From Bryoerythrophyllum caledonicum (taxonomy: Eukaryota > Streptophyta > Bryopsida > Pottiales > Pottiaceae): a DNA stretch of 64,000 nt. Positions 44,556 to 55,039 of the stretch are shown here, piece after piece. Below the pieces are notes generated by a model that made no database searches, had not been told where the DNA came from, and saw only the letters and a list, made by a program, of their open reading frames with translations. Positions within the stretch are counted from its first letter, which is position 1. Every line of letters starts with the position of its first letter. The position numbers were made by a program, and so were the translations under genes. The stretch covers positions 17,450,904 to 17,514,903 of the forward strand of contig OZ020517.1 of the NCBI GenBank assembly GCA_963971425.1. Reading direction: 5' to 3'.

Positions 44556-45960
44556 TCCATCTAGGGGCTGAAGTTGAGATAATTTATTGTTATTTCTCAT
44601 TATTTATTTGTGGTTAGTTGTTGTTGAAGAAACCCGGTCTTTAGATTGATGACCAGGTAGTTAGTGTTTAAAAATACAAAGAATAGAAGGGATAGAGGGA
44701 TGATAAGAGTTGATAAGGGGGAGAATTTGAGCAACCAATGTGGGGTTTAAGATGCCCATGTGGCCTTTGAATGGGCTGAGGTTAGTTGTGATTGGCTCAT
44801 TTTCCCGTTTTGGGGGTTGAGTTCTTCCTTACCAAGCAGGGGTTGGACTGCGGGGCTCTCTTTGGTTGTTTTTTTTGTAGTTTGTTTTGGATTTTGAGTA
44901 TGTTGTAGCCCTTGTTGTTAGCTCTCTATGAAGCTATCACTCGGTCTTAGAGCTAAAAGTATGAGTGAACGGCGCCTTGTTGAACACAAGGGGGTCTGCT
45001 GCCCCATGTTTTCATGAGCAGTAGGTTTGAAGCCTTGTAGCGAGTTTTACAAAGTATATCTAAATGACATCTTTGATGAGTGTTTGTACACTGTAAATAG
45101 CTTTCCAAAGAGCTATCTTATGCTCTATTTTGAGCTTTTGTGAAGTCATAGCACTAGTTTGAAAGAAGAGGGGTCAGCTGATTTGAATTTTTGTAAGAAG
45201 TAACTTTGATTGCACATAGCGGCTGGCCAGATGAGTTTCTGGAAGTGAAATTTGGTGTGTTTGTGGTATATTTTAGTGGCTTTTCAAGTAGCTATAGCAC
45301 GTCTCATTTTGAGTTTGTATGAAACCGTAGTGGTATTTTGAATTAGAAGGTTAATCAAGAGTTTAAAAGAGAGTTTGAGTTCGGTTTAATACTTAATGAG
45401 AGGTTAGATAAATGATTTCAAAGGGAGTAAGGGTATATAGGAGAAGGGTATGAAGTGGTTAGGGTATGTAAGGGTAAGGGTATGTGGGATTGAGGTTAAT
45501 TAGGGAATTAATTATCTTAATCAAGGTATATTGTGTTAAGTAAGATTAATTAGTCTAATTGTAATCAATTAGCTTAACTAAAATTAAGTGGATTAATCAA
45601 GGTTAATCATTTTAGTTAAATATAATTATCTTAACTATTAATTAATTATTATTAAGTGGAATTAGTTAATTTAATCAGAGTTTGATTAAGGCTTGATTTA
45701 GGTTAAGGATAATTGATGTTTTTAGTTAAGTTTTTGAGAGACAATTTCTACAAGACATCTGCATCATGTCCTATTATATGTACATCGAGTTTTATTATAC
45801 AAGTTGAAGATCGGAGGCCTTTATGATATGGTGAATGAGGACTTATAAGTTTTTATGGACTTGGACACAAATCATATGTTCTATATTCTCCCTTTCCCTC
45901 TCTAAACTAAGTGCAGCCAAGAACCCTGAGTTTTCCTGAAACAAAGACTCTCTACACGAC
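44556..45960. other. Unit 4 interior, no gene recognised
   Basis: AT-rich. 45420-45720 contains many TTAATTA/TTAATCAAG variants, a low-complexity stretch. No domain-bearing frame. Confidence 0.5.
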
Positions 45961-46232
45961 ACCGTCCCCCGTCCCCGTCCCCATCCCCGTCCTCCATCCC
46001 CGTCCCCCGTCCCATGTCACCGTCCCCGTCCCCGCCCCATCCTTTTATCCAAAATCCTAACTTTTAGCTTTTCATTTTATCCAAAACCCTAACTTTTAGC
46101 TTTTCATTTTATCCTAAATCCTAACTTTTAGCTTTTCATCCAAAAATATTTTTTCATCCAAAAGAATCGTTCATCCATCGACGTGTTCATCCATTCGACG
46201 CATTGTTCATCCTAAATTCTTTTATTTTATAA

Positions 46233-46728
46233 CTAGTGGAGTACCCATGTACTCCGGATACAACATTTATTTGTGTTGAGTCCCCACCTCCCCGTCTCCT
46301 AGCCCTTTCCCTCCAATCCATCGTCCCCCCGTCCTCGTTCCCGTCCCCGTCCCTGTCCCCGTCCCCATCCCCGTCCCCATCCCCGTCCCCCATCCCCGTC
46401 CTCGTCCCTGTCCCCGTCCCCATCCCCGTCCCCATCCCCGTCCCCCATCCCCGTCCTCCGTCCCCGTCCCCCGTCCCCGCCCCCTCCTTTTATCCAAGAC
46501 CCTAACTTTTAGCTTTTCATTTTATCTAAAACCCTAACTTTTAGCTTTTCATCCAAAAATTGATTTTTCATCCGTCCCCGTCCCCGTCCCTGTCCCATCC
46601 TTTTATCCAAAACCCTAACTTTTAGCTTTTCATCCAAAAGCGTTTTTTCATCCAAAAGGATCGTTCATCCAACGACGTGTTCATCTATTTGACGCATTGT
46701 TCATCCTAAATTCTTTTATTATATAGGA
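46233..46728 (-). mobile_element. Helitron H1, array unit 5 (496 bp)
   Basis: The 3' end has CTAG at 46233-46236; its hairpin is weakened (GTACTCCGGATAC). The 5' end TCCTATATAATAAAAGAATT is at 46728. It contains two blocks of CCCCGT and two of the TTTATCCAAAACCCTAAC repeat. No gene cargo. Confidence 0.85.
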
Positions 46729-47204
46729 CTAGTGGGGTACCCGTGTCCTTTGGACACTTTTCTTGTTGGATAATTTTTGTTGGATGAATTTATTTACTGG
46801 GAACGGACGGATCGACATCAAGCTTAACATATTGTATGATTGTTAGTACCACGGCAAAGACAATCATTAATATCTAGGTTTGCAAGGTACAATTGAGGTT
46901 AATGGACGATTATACATACATTCACATAATTTACTCTTGATGCACAAAAAATGTATTAAATTGAAGCAAAATAAACTTTTTAAAATAGAAGTACCACACC
47001 ATACATGTTGACACAATATAAGACCTTTTTTTATACATGTAGTAGGTGAAATAATGATATGAATTTGAAACACCAGGTTTCATTGAGTTGGGTTCAATAC
47101 AAATACAAAATTCTAACACTATTGTATACACCAAAACCCACATCGAGTTCATATCCACAAACCTGCAGCCAGCAACAGCAACCTTCACGTTAGTCCATCT
47201 CTAG

Positions 47205-47302
47205 AATATTGAGGGAGAAGAAACATCCGACAGCTTCGCAAACTGCTCGTTCAAATGATTTCTTTTCAACCTCTCCCGACCGGCTTCCTGCAGCTTTCTA
47301 GT
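47205..47302 (-). pseudogene. Captured bHLH exon
   Basis: The frame reads KLQEAGRERLKRNHLNEQFA KLSDV. The pattern R-E-R/K-L-x-R-x-x-L-N-x-x-F-x-x-L is the basic region and first helix of a plant bHLH factor, closest in memory to the bHLH121/IVc group (KAGREKLRRE.LNE.F.EL). The frame stops soon after; helix 2 is absent, so it could not dimerise. Confidence 0.65.
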
Positions 47303-47545
47303 AGGCTAAAACATTACCCAAAAACATTACCGTATTTTGATAATTTCTATTGAATCAAAATACATATTGTCAACTGAAAGTATCATTTATGACCCGAAAC
47401 CTATCACCACACAGAGAAACAACTTTTTTTATTCTTGAATATGTGGGTGCATGCTTATCGTCAACAACTGCCCCCGATTTTCCCATACAATTCGGGGGCA
47501 TTCATGTAGCTGGAATGCACCCTAAGAGTACAATAATAACATCTT

Positions 47546-47596
47546 CCCGTTAAGCACTCTTAATGGTGCAAAAACTCGTTAAGAGTGCTTAACGGG
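47546..47596. repeat. Perfect 18-bp hairpin
   Basis: CCCGTTAAGCACTCTTAA (47546-47563) and its exact complement (47579-47596) with a 15-nt loop. It lies within a longer inverted pair: TCGTCAACAACTGCCCCCGA near 47459 and TCGGGGGAAATTGTTGACGA near 47611. Confidence 0.9.
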
Positions 47597-47633
47597 GAAA
47601 GAATTCTTTATCGGGGGAAATTGTTGACGACAG

Positions 47634-47733
47634 GTACAGACCCCGCCCAAGTGCTTGCCGGGAAATGAAGCGCACTTGGGCTACTGCCCTCGTGCGCTTC
47701 ATTTCCCGGCAAGGACTCGGGTGGGGTCTGTAC
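47634..47733. repeat. 42-bp hairpin, miRNA-precursor-like
   Basis: Arms 47634-47675 and 47692-47733 pair over 42 bp with three mismatches and a 16-nt loop. The inner 22 bp (TTGCCGGGAAATGAAGCGCA..) pair perfectly. Size and shape are compatible with a small-RNA precursor, but also with a foldback insertion. It lies right next to the G-patch exon. Confidence 0.8.
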
Positions 47734-47744
47734 CCCTTACTTAA

Positions 47745-47932
47745 GGGCCTTCCTCTGACTTCGCCTCTCTTCAGAATTTAGTACCACCTTCTTCAAATCT
47801 GCCCCTATGCCCCGCCTGTCCTGTTTCATGTGGGTCTCCACTGGATCCAACCTGCCCTGCTCTGTGGCACCAAGGCCTGTGCCTTCCTTCCACCCCGATT
47901 TCTTGAGCAACTCCACCGATTCATCCAGAGAA
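47745..47932 (-). pseudogene. Captured G-patch exon
   Basis: After a TTTAG acceptor at 47933 the frame reads SLDESVELLKKSGWKEGTGL GATEQGRLDPVETHMKQDRR GIGADLKKVVL. G-W-x-E-G-x-G-L-G and the trailing GIGAD are the G-patch signature, which in RNA-processing proteins binds DEAH helicases. About 55 residues, one exon. A TTAAGTAAGG donor-like site follows. Confidence 0.8.
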
Positions 47933-48818
47933 CTAAATCAATCCATGATCAAGCATCACACACCATACAGACACATCTACATGCATATTCCCTACTGAAT
48001 GGACACCACCTCTACTGAAAGATCAACCTGGCTTCAATGATTGCAACAATAAGAAACCAAAAGCACATGTAATCATCTCAAAGTCAACACTCTGCTGGAC
48101 ATGTTGAAAAAGAAAATCCAATTATATTCCTGATAGAATTACTACAGAAGGGAGTGACTCAGCTAACCCTAATCTCAAAAAATAATCTCACTACGGGTCA
48201 TGTCAAAGTTAAAAACCAATAAAACTCCTCATTACATACCTCATGAAAATTATACTATAGTTATAAGATTTCAAAGCAAATTACTACAAAAGAGTAGAGC
48301 TCAGCTAATCCTAATCTGAAAAATTTCTTAGTTATACTACTACAAACGGGAACACCTCATCAAACCCTAGCATGAAAAACCATCTCACCGCAGCCAGGGT
48401 GTGCGATTATACTGCAAGTACCTTCTGGTTTTAGCTTCGGTAGCATATCCTGTTTAGTGGAAAGGGATTGTCCCCGGATAATGTTGGTGTGGCGTCTCTT
48501 CCCGTGGAAGATTGTGGATGCTTGTTGGAAGAGACTGAAGAATAGTTCATAGACAAAAGGTGTAAACACAGACAAAGAAAAGGATCATCAACAGCGTTCA
48601 ATTTCACATAATCAGTGATTCCTTGCACATCATGTCATTTGTTTCAATCCATGTGCACTTTAGTTGCAGAAATGTAATTAAAGTATCATCATTTCTCCAA
48701 TTAAAGTATCATCATTAGCTAATACATACCAATTAGCTAATACATACCTGTGAAGGAGCATCCAAACCCTAATTGACACGAATCTGTCAGGCATTGAGAG
48801 AAATTCCAGACCTCACAT

Positions 48819-49274
48819 CGGCAGCTTCATCTTCTGGCGCAGCTTCTCCACTTCCAAGTATGCCGTGCTATATGGCAGATACTCCTGCATGTGCTCCTAC
48901 GCGAGCTCGCAGAGCCCATCTGCAAGCTTGGGAATGGCCATGATCTCGTCATTGGTGAGTATCCTGACGAAGCGCGCGGGATTCCCGGCCCAGAGCTCGC
49001 CCACTGGGACGCGGCGCTCGGGCGGCAACACAGACCCGGACCCGAGCATGGAGTTCATCTCCACAAGGCTGCCCTCCATCAACACGCACCTCTGTCTGGC
49101 GACCGCCTCGTCCTCCACCGTGCACGACCGCAGCGTGCTGAAGCTCCCGATGGTGCAGTACTTCCCGATGAGCGTCTCGGCCGACAGGCCAGTGGGCGCC
49201 GTGCTCGCCGCGTGCAACACGCACTTGTCCCCAACGCTGGAGGAAAATCCCAGCGAAACTGCGACCTGCGACAT
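48819..49274 (-). pseudogene. Captured gamma-carbonic anhydrase-like (complex I) fragment
   Basis: The frame from 49274 gives VGDKCVLHAAS, GKYCTIGSFSTLRSCTVEDE, VLMEGSLVEMNSMLGSGSVL PPERRVPVGELWAGNPARFV RILTNDEI. These hexapeptide repeats and the GELWAGNPARFVR motif are those of plant gamma-CA-like subunits of mitochondrial complex I. A TAG interrupts at about 48900, after which EHMQEYLPYSTAYLEVEKLR QKMKLPM-stop continues the natural C-terminus. So a C-terminal fragment of roughly 150 codons with one premature stop. Confidence 0.85.
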
Positions 49275-49375
49275 GTTTCATCCAAGTTGCGGTTTATCAT
49301 CGGCGCGCCCATTTTTCATCCACGTATTCATCCAAAAGGATCGCCCTTCATCCTGTATTCTTTTATAGATATAGA

Positions 49376-49823
49376 CTAGTGGGATACCCGTGTCCTCCGG
49401 ACACAACATTTTTTTGTGTTGAGTCCCGACCTCCCAGTCTCCTTGCCCTTTCCCTCGAATCCATCGTCCCCCCGTCTCCGTCCCCGCCCCAGTCCCCGCC
49501 CCCGTCCCCATTCCCGTCCCCGTCCCCGTCCCCGTCCCCATCCCCATCCCCATCCCCATCCCCATCCCCATCCCCACCTCGTCCTTTTATCCAAAATCCA
49601 AACTTTAAGTTTTTCATTTTATTCAAAATCCTAACTTTTAGCTTTTTATTTTATACAAACCCTAACTTTTATCCCGTCTTTGTATCCAAAACCCTAACTT
49701 TTAGCTTTTCATTTAATCCAAAACCCTAATTTTTAGCTTTTCATCCAGAAGCGTTTTTTCATCCAAAAGGATCGTTCATCCATTTGACGCATTGTTCATC
49801 CTAAATTCTTTTATTATATAGGA
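49376..49823 (-). mobile_element. Helitron H1, array unit 7 (448 bp)
   Basis: The 3' end has CTAG at 49376-49379 with intact hairpin. The 5' end TCCTATATAATAAAAGAATT is at 49823. It contains the CCCCGT/CCCCAT block and three to four CCAAAACCCTAA-type repeats. No cargo. Confidence 0.9.
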
Positions 49824-50129
49824 CTAGAGTGTTACCGCTGTCCTCCGGACGCAACATTTTTTTGTGTTGAGTCCCCACCTCCCCGTCCCCTAGCCCTTTC
49901 CCACCAATCCATCGTCCCCCCCGTCCTTGTCCCCTTGTCCCCTGTCCCCATCCCCCATCCCCATCCCCATCCCCGTCTCCGTCCCGTTCTTTTATCCAAA
50001 ACCCTAACTTTTAGCTTTTCATCCAAAAGCATTTTTCATCCCCGCGTTCATCCATTCGGTGCTCGTTTTTCATCGACGTGTTCATCCAAAAGGATCGTTT
50101 GTCATCCTGTATTTTTTTATAGATATAGA
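49824..50129 (-). mobile_element. Helitron H1, array unit 8 (306 bp)
   Basis: The 3' end has CTAG at 49824-49827 (GTAACACTCTAG type) with a slightly altered stem. The 5' end TCTATATCTATAAAAAAATA is at 50129, followed by host T at 50130. The shortest unit, essentially two ends plus one C-rich and one CCCTAA block. It closes the array. Confidence 0.9.
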
Positions 50130-51063
50130 TAAGAGATACAGAATATAAATATTAAATACTACAAATATCATATACTATAATTAAACATACCATCTCTAAA
50201 GCGAACATATGAATCACACTATACTAGTCACCTAAACATCATGTATGCTCAGGTACGGTATGACTCAAGAGTCTTCATCATCCTGTGGCGAAGCGACTCC
50301 CGCAACGACTCTCATAACGTGTTCCATGGCCACAATACTAGCTTCGACGCCGCGTCCACTGCGCTCCACCAACCGTACTGCTCCCAAGGATAACGTTGAC
50401 TGGAAGCGATGGTGCCATGATGCCACGCGCAAGCAACTTCACCATGATCACAACACATATATATGATTTTTCCTACGGCATTATGTGTTGTGACCCATCT
50501 GATTGACCACTTGGATTCTTATTTAAAACAATATCTGTCAATACGGTGTACACCTCTATATAATGAAAGACAACATCCAGCTCTTTCTTTCTTAAAATTC
50601 ACATCGTAAATTGTTTCCTACATGAAATATGTATAGTGGTTGAAAAACCTAGGTCTCACAAAATTATGAGCATCAAACCAGGTTTGATAACACAATCACG
50701 AATAGTGAGCTAAACGTTACAGGTTAGTGGAGGACACTATATACGGTCACGTATTTTACCCTTAACCATATATAGATTCTACAACAAAGACCTTTCATTT
50801 GGAAGTTATTTCAATATCTAAACCCTAACATGCTCAAATACAACACCATACATGTTGAATACATGGCAATTTTCTAGCTTCACAAGCATGTACTAGGAGG
50901 TGTAATATTGATCTAAGTCATAAGTGTCATATGTCATTACATTGGGCTCAATACAAATACAAACTCTTGTAACTATCATATACATCAATTCTTACACCTT
51001 GTAAGAAAAATACACAAAAACATCACGTTGGAACCCAAATGTCGCTTCCTTGACCTTTAAAGG
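50130..51063. other. No gene recognised; short T1 piece
   Basis: AT-rich spacer between the Helitron array and the next TIR element. About 50465-50540 resembles the T1 middle (GGCATTATGTGTTGTGACCC, TGACCACTTGGATTCTTATT). The frame 50245-50466 shows no domain. Confidence 0.45.
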
Positions 51064-51925
51064 TTAATCCCTAATTTTTAAGACTCTTTAAAATGTCAAA
51101 TTTTGAAAATGGTAGTTGCAATTTTTTTTTCTTACTAGATGAAAACGCACCTAAAAAGTTCAAATCCGAAGTCGGATTTCAATTTTTTTTAATTTTGGGA
51201 GATATTAACTCACAGTGAAATGAATTTGCCCAAATTACTACTTCATCCGTAGTGGATAAAAAACAGTGATACATATGAAAACAATGACACGGACAAAAAA
51301 ATGTGACATGGATGAAAAATCTTGATGGGGATGAAAATAGAAAAAGAGGATGATAACTAGCGGATGAAAACCACAATAGATGGAAAATCACAATGGACGA
51401 AAATGAGGATGAAAAAAGAGGATGAAAAACAACGGATGAAATGCCAAAAAAAATCAAATTGGAATGGAAACTAAGCTTCATAAACTTCATTTCATTAGTT
51501 GGACTCAATATAAAAAAATATCATTTTAATGACTCAAATTCAGATTTGGTGCTGGAGCTAGAATCTAGGAAATCGGAAGAATTTCTGCAAATCTTCACTG
51601 TGGTGAATTCAGCAACTTTTGACGATTTTTAGAAAAAAGAGAAAAAATGAAAAAAATCTGAAAAAAATGTGAATGATACCTCCAAAGTCAATCTACAAGG
51701 AAAAAAAAATTCAAGCTGTTTTGCATTGTCAAAAATGAGTTATCGGCGTTTCCGTTTTGCCCAAATCTATGGAAAAAAAACTTTTTTTCTTTTTTTCTTT
51801 TTTTTGCTTTTTTTTCCTTTACACCGTAGCAACTCGAGATGATTTTCCGGGCAGGGTATCATCACAACAAGGTATCAGCAAGGCAGGGTACCATCCGGGG
51901 TATCCTGATGGTGGACTAAGGACAT

Positions 51926-52660
51926 GAGGGGTGTGCGTACGTAGGGAGTTTTAGAGGGAGAGGGAGAGACAACGAGCGCAAGGGGATGGAGAGAGGGGGT
52001 TAGAGTTAGAAGGAGAGGTGAGATTAGAAGTAGAAGAGAGAGATAGGGTTCTGACGAGGCGTGAGGTGGCGGCTAGGAGGGAGGGAAGGTGGGTGAGGGC
52101 GAGGAAGTCGACGACGGGCGAGGACGGCAAGGAAGACGACCAAGCGAGGACGGCGAGGAAGACGACCGAGCAAGAACGGCGAGGAGAATGACCACGCGGA
52201 GAGCAAGACGACCAAGTGAGGAGGAAGACGACCAAATAGGGAGGGGGCGGCTGCTCAAGCTACGCCACAGCAGCCCGTGGCTGCTGTTTGGATTTAGGTC
52301 GTGCAGGTTTTGCACGAGGAGCAAAAGTAGTAGCGAGTTGCGAAGTGCAACAACCTAGTTGCGAGGTGCAGCAGCCTCGTTGCGTGGAGCAACAACCTAA
52401 CACCCCATGGCGAAATCCTAACACCCTAACATCTCATGCTTGAAACCCTAACACACCATGGACACCACTATCCTTGCGCACTTGAAACCCTAACCACCTA
52501 AGACACCCCCGCATACGCACACCCCTGAGGTCAGTTTTCCAAACATGGAAACGGCGGCGCTGCCAAAATTAGGGTTTGATAAATTAGGGTTTGATAAATT
52601 AGGGTTTGAAAAATTAGGGTTTCCATATCTGGGGTCTCCAGATCTAGGGTTTGGTGTAAA
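51926..52660. repeat. GC/GA-rich segment with GGGGTGTGCG edges and TAGGGTTT repeats
   Basis: AGGGGTGTGCGTACGTAGGG (51929) and CGCATACGCACACCCCTGAG (52510) form inverted edges. The interior is GA-rich (GAGGACGGCGAGGAAGACGACC repeats). Beyond the right edge is CGGCGGCGCTGCC followed by three AAATTAGGGTTTG repeats (52568-52620). Layout resembles 15070-15840. Compositional open frames only. Confidence 0.45.
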
Positions 52661-52718
52661 AAGAACATTTTAAACCAAGTTAGACATTTTCACACATGTT
52701 GAGCACTTATATTCTACA

Positions 52719-53220
52719 CTAGAGAGTTACCCGTGTCCTCCGGACACAACAATTTTTTGTGTTGACTCCCCATCTCGTCCCGGCCCCCATCCCGTCCCCG
52801 TCCCCATCCCTGTCCCCCGTCCCCGTCCCCGCCTCCGTCCCTATCCCCGCCCTGTCCTCGTCCCCGCCCCCGTCCCTATCCCCGCCCTGTCTTTTTATCC
52901 AAAACCCTAACTTTTAGCTTTTCATTTTATCCAAAATCCTAACTTTTAGCTTTTCATTTTATCCAAAATCCTAACTTTTAGCTTTTCATTTTATCCAAAA
53001 CCCTAACTTTTAGCTTTTAACTTTTAGCTTTTACTTTCGCATCACTTTTTCATCCCGTCCTTTTATCCAAAACCCTAACTTTTAGCTTTTCATTTTATCC
53101 AAAACCCTAACTTTTAGCTTTTCATCAAAAACCGTTTTTTCATCCAAAAGTGTGTTTTCATCTACGCATCATTACATCTACGGGTTCATTTATCATCCTG
53201 TATTCTTTTATAGATATAGA
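52719..53220 (-). mobile_element. Solitary Helitron H1 (502 bp)
   Basis: The 3' end CTAG (52719-52722) is preceded by host A at 52718; the 5' end TCTATATCTATAAAAGAATA at 53220 is followed by host T at 53221. Removing it joins TTCTACA and TAAAACCAGAGATCTTC, which matches uninterrupted T1 copies (TTCCACATTAAACTTAGAGATC near 410-435). That is direct empty-site evidence for precise A^T insertion. Nearly identical to array unit 1. Confidence 0.95.
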
Positions 53221-53784
53221 TAAAACCAGAGATCTTCAATTTTTTATTAAAAATTATTTTAACCATAGTATGTGGTGAAAATCTTATTATCATCCGTTTG
53301 GATTATCATACTACAACATACTTTGTTCACAAAAAAATAAAACGTAAAATGGTAATTTTTCAAAAGATTTTAACTTCCACTCCTTGCACAATTGTTTTGA
53401 ATATTCTACACTCCGTTTCTATGCCTAAAAATTGGTGAATATAAAACCAACATCATGTTGAACACAATTGTAAACAAATTAGACCTTGTGTAGTGCAAAG
53501 ATTTGATACCAAGTGAAGTCAAAGTTTGTTGACCTACAAAATGCAAGAAAGATAATGAACCATTTTTTAAATTTCAAATACTATGTTTCTATCCCTACGG
53601 TGGATTGCAGCATAAAAGTATGGTGACTTTATATAGATGCATGGTTTGAGATCTTACAGTTGGAAGTCCAAAATGAGACGTCAAAATTTGATGCCTTTGC
53701 CACTATTTGGTTGTGGCAATTTTGGGGTGTTTTCTTGATGAAAAAACGTTTGGGATTTTAGGGATTAATTCCAGCGGATACTTA

Positions 53785-54669
53785 TCATACTACTAAAATC
53801 ATAATCCGCGCAGTGAACCACGCAACGATGAATCGCGCAGTAAACCGTGCAGTGAACTGTAAGAACGGTGCAGCCAACCGCGCAGTTAATTGCGCAACCA
53901 ACCGCACAGTGAATCATGTTACCTTTTTTTTTTAATATAGTTTGTAATATAAAAACTACATTAAAATGGTTGGACTAATGCGTTGTAAAGCATTAGCTTG
54001 AGGTTTTGGGTGTGACAAATTTGCATTTGTGTGTTGCAATTTGTGCTCTTGATTACAAATTTGACGTTCAAAATGTTTTTTGAGTTAAGCACTAAAAGAT
54101 TGAATTGTAAATTATGAGTTGTAAACTTGGAGTGAAAAAGTTGTGAAGTTGGAGTTGTGATCTTGGAGGTTGGCATACAAAGTTGGACTTGCAAAATTGC
54201 ACATTTGAGTTGTGGAGATTGAAATTACAAGTTTTGAGGTGAGATTGCAAGTTTTGAGATTGTAATTGCAAATTGAGTTTGTGGGTGTGTGAATTTGAGA
54301 TTGCAATTGCAAATTGAGTTTGTGGGTATGTGAATTTGAGATTGTAATTGCAAGTTGAGTTTGTGGGTGTGTAAAATTTGCATTTGTGTGTTGCAATTCG
54401 TGCTTATCCAAAATAGATTTGAAACTCTTGATTACAAATTTGACGTTCATAACATTTTTGAAATTCCATGTTAGAATGCAAAAAATCTAAAACCTAATTA
54501 AATTTTTTCTATTCTATTCTATTACATTATTAAAATTCATGCATAGGTTTCAAAGACATATGTATGTTTTATGTAGATTGTTGTTACCTTTCTTTTTTAT
54601 ATTTTGTGATATAAAAACTACATTAAAATGGTTGAACTAATGCGTTGCAAAGCAAGCGCCAACTGCTAG
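53785..54669 (+). mobile_element. Helitron H2 with internal decayed 3' end
   Basis: The 5' end TCATACTACTAAAATCATAA follows host A (53784). The 3' end carries a TTGC-AAA-GCAA hairpin and CTAG at 54666-54669, followed by host T. At 53905-53990 there is a first copy of the 3' region (GAATCATGTTACC..AAAACTACATTAAAATGGTT..AATGCGTTGTAAAGC) with a broken hairpin and no CTAG. The second, intact copy is at 54588-54669. The 670 bp between is captured sequence with tandem GAGATTGTAATTGCAA repeats. Confidence 0.75.
54240..54375. repeat. 44-bp tandem repeat in the H2 Helitron
   Basis: Three to four imperfect units of TTTGAGATTGTAATTGCAAA plus TTGAGTTTGTGGGTGTGTGA. Flanked by two copies of TTGCATTTGTGTGTTGCAAT (54021 and 54378), so the block may have arisen by duplication. 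Confidence 0.8.
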
Positions 54670-55039
54670 TGTTCATTGAAATTTCAATATGCATTTGCCC
54701 TTCATAACAGGTTTTTGGAGGTATTCAATCTATCGTATTTGCAAACATGGTTTGAAAGTTAGTTCATACCTAATAATGGGGACTTATGAGTTTTGTTAGA
54801 AGTCTCTATTGTTGTTAAGATTTTCCATACAGATAAAGGAAAAAATAAAACTTTTAGAATTGACTAGAAAATAATTATTGTCTTTTGTGTGAATTGAAAT
54901 TCTAAATCCGAGTCAAACGTTTTCTAGCAAGGGATTGGAAAAAACTTTACCTTCTCTAGTACAGAAAACTTATAAATCTTCAAAGCATTCCTTTTTGATA
55001 TATTGGATAACTATGTTTTGAATAACTATGTTTCGGATA

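Larger units (their letters stand above)
43236..46232 (-). mobile_element. Helitron H1, array unit 4 (2997 bp)
   Basis: The 3' end has CTAG at 43236-43239 (variant terminus GGGTAACACTCTAG on the minus strand) and the hairpin, followed inward by the longest CCCCGT array (43320-43525). The 5' end near 46232 reads TTATAAAATAAAAGAATTTA, so its initial TC is mutated to TT. Interior 43530-45960 is AT-rich and unlike other units; it includes the frame at 44124-44555 and a tRNA-like stretch. Confidence 0.75.
46729..49375 (-). mobile_element. Helitron H1, array unit 6 (2647 bp) with three captured genes
   Basis: The 3' end has CTAG at 46729-46732 with stem GTGTCC/GGACAC and changed loop TTT. It lacks the C-rich block found in the other units, so the 3' interior is of another lineage. 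The 5' end TCTATATCTATAAAAGAATA is at 49375. Cargo in sense order: gamma-carbonic-anhydrase-like, G-patch and bHLH fragments, plus two strong hairpins. Confidence 0.85.
51068..53764. mobile_element. Large T1-type element with nested insertions
   Basis: Left TCCCTAATTTTTAAG after TTAA (51064-51067); right ..TTTTAGGGA before TTAA (53765-53768). The right-hand 500 bp (53221-53764) is colinear with 420-940 of the first T1 element. It holds the GC-rich palindrome-bounded segment (51926-52530) and a solitary Helitron (52719-53220). Termini are less well matched than in the smaller elements, so the two ends might belong to different insertions. Confidence 0.5.
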
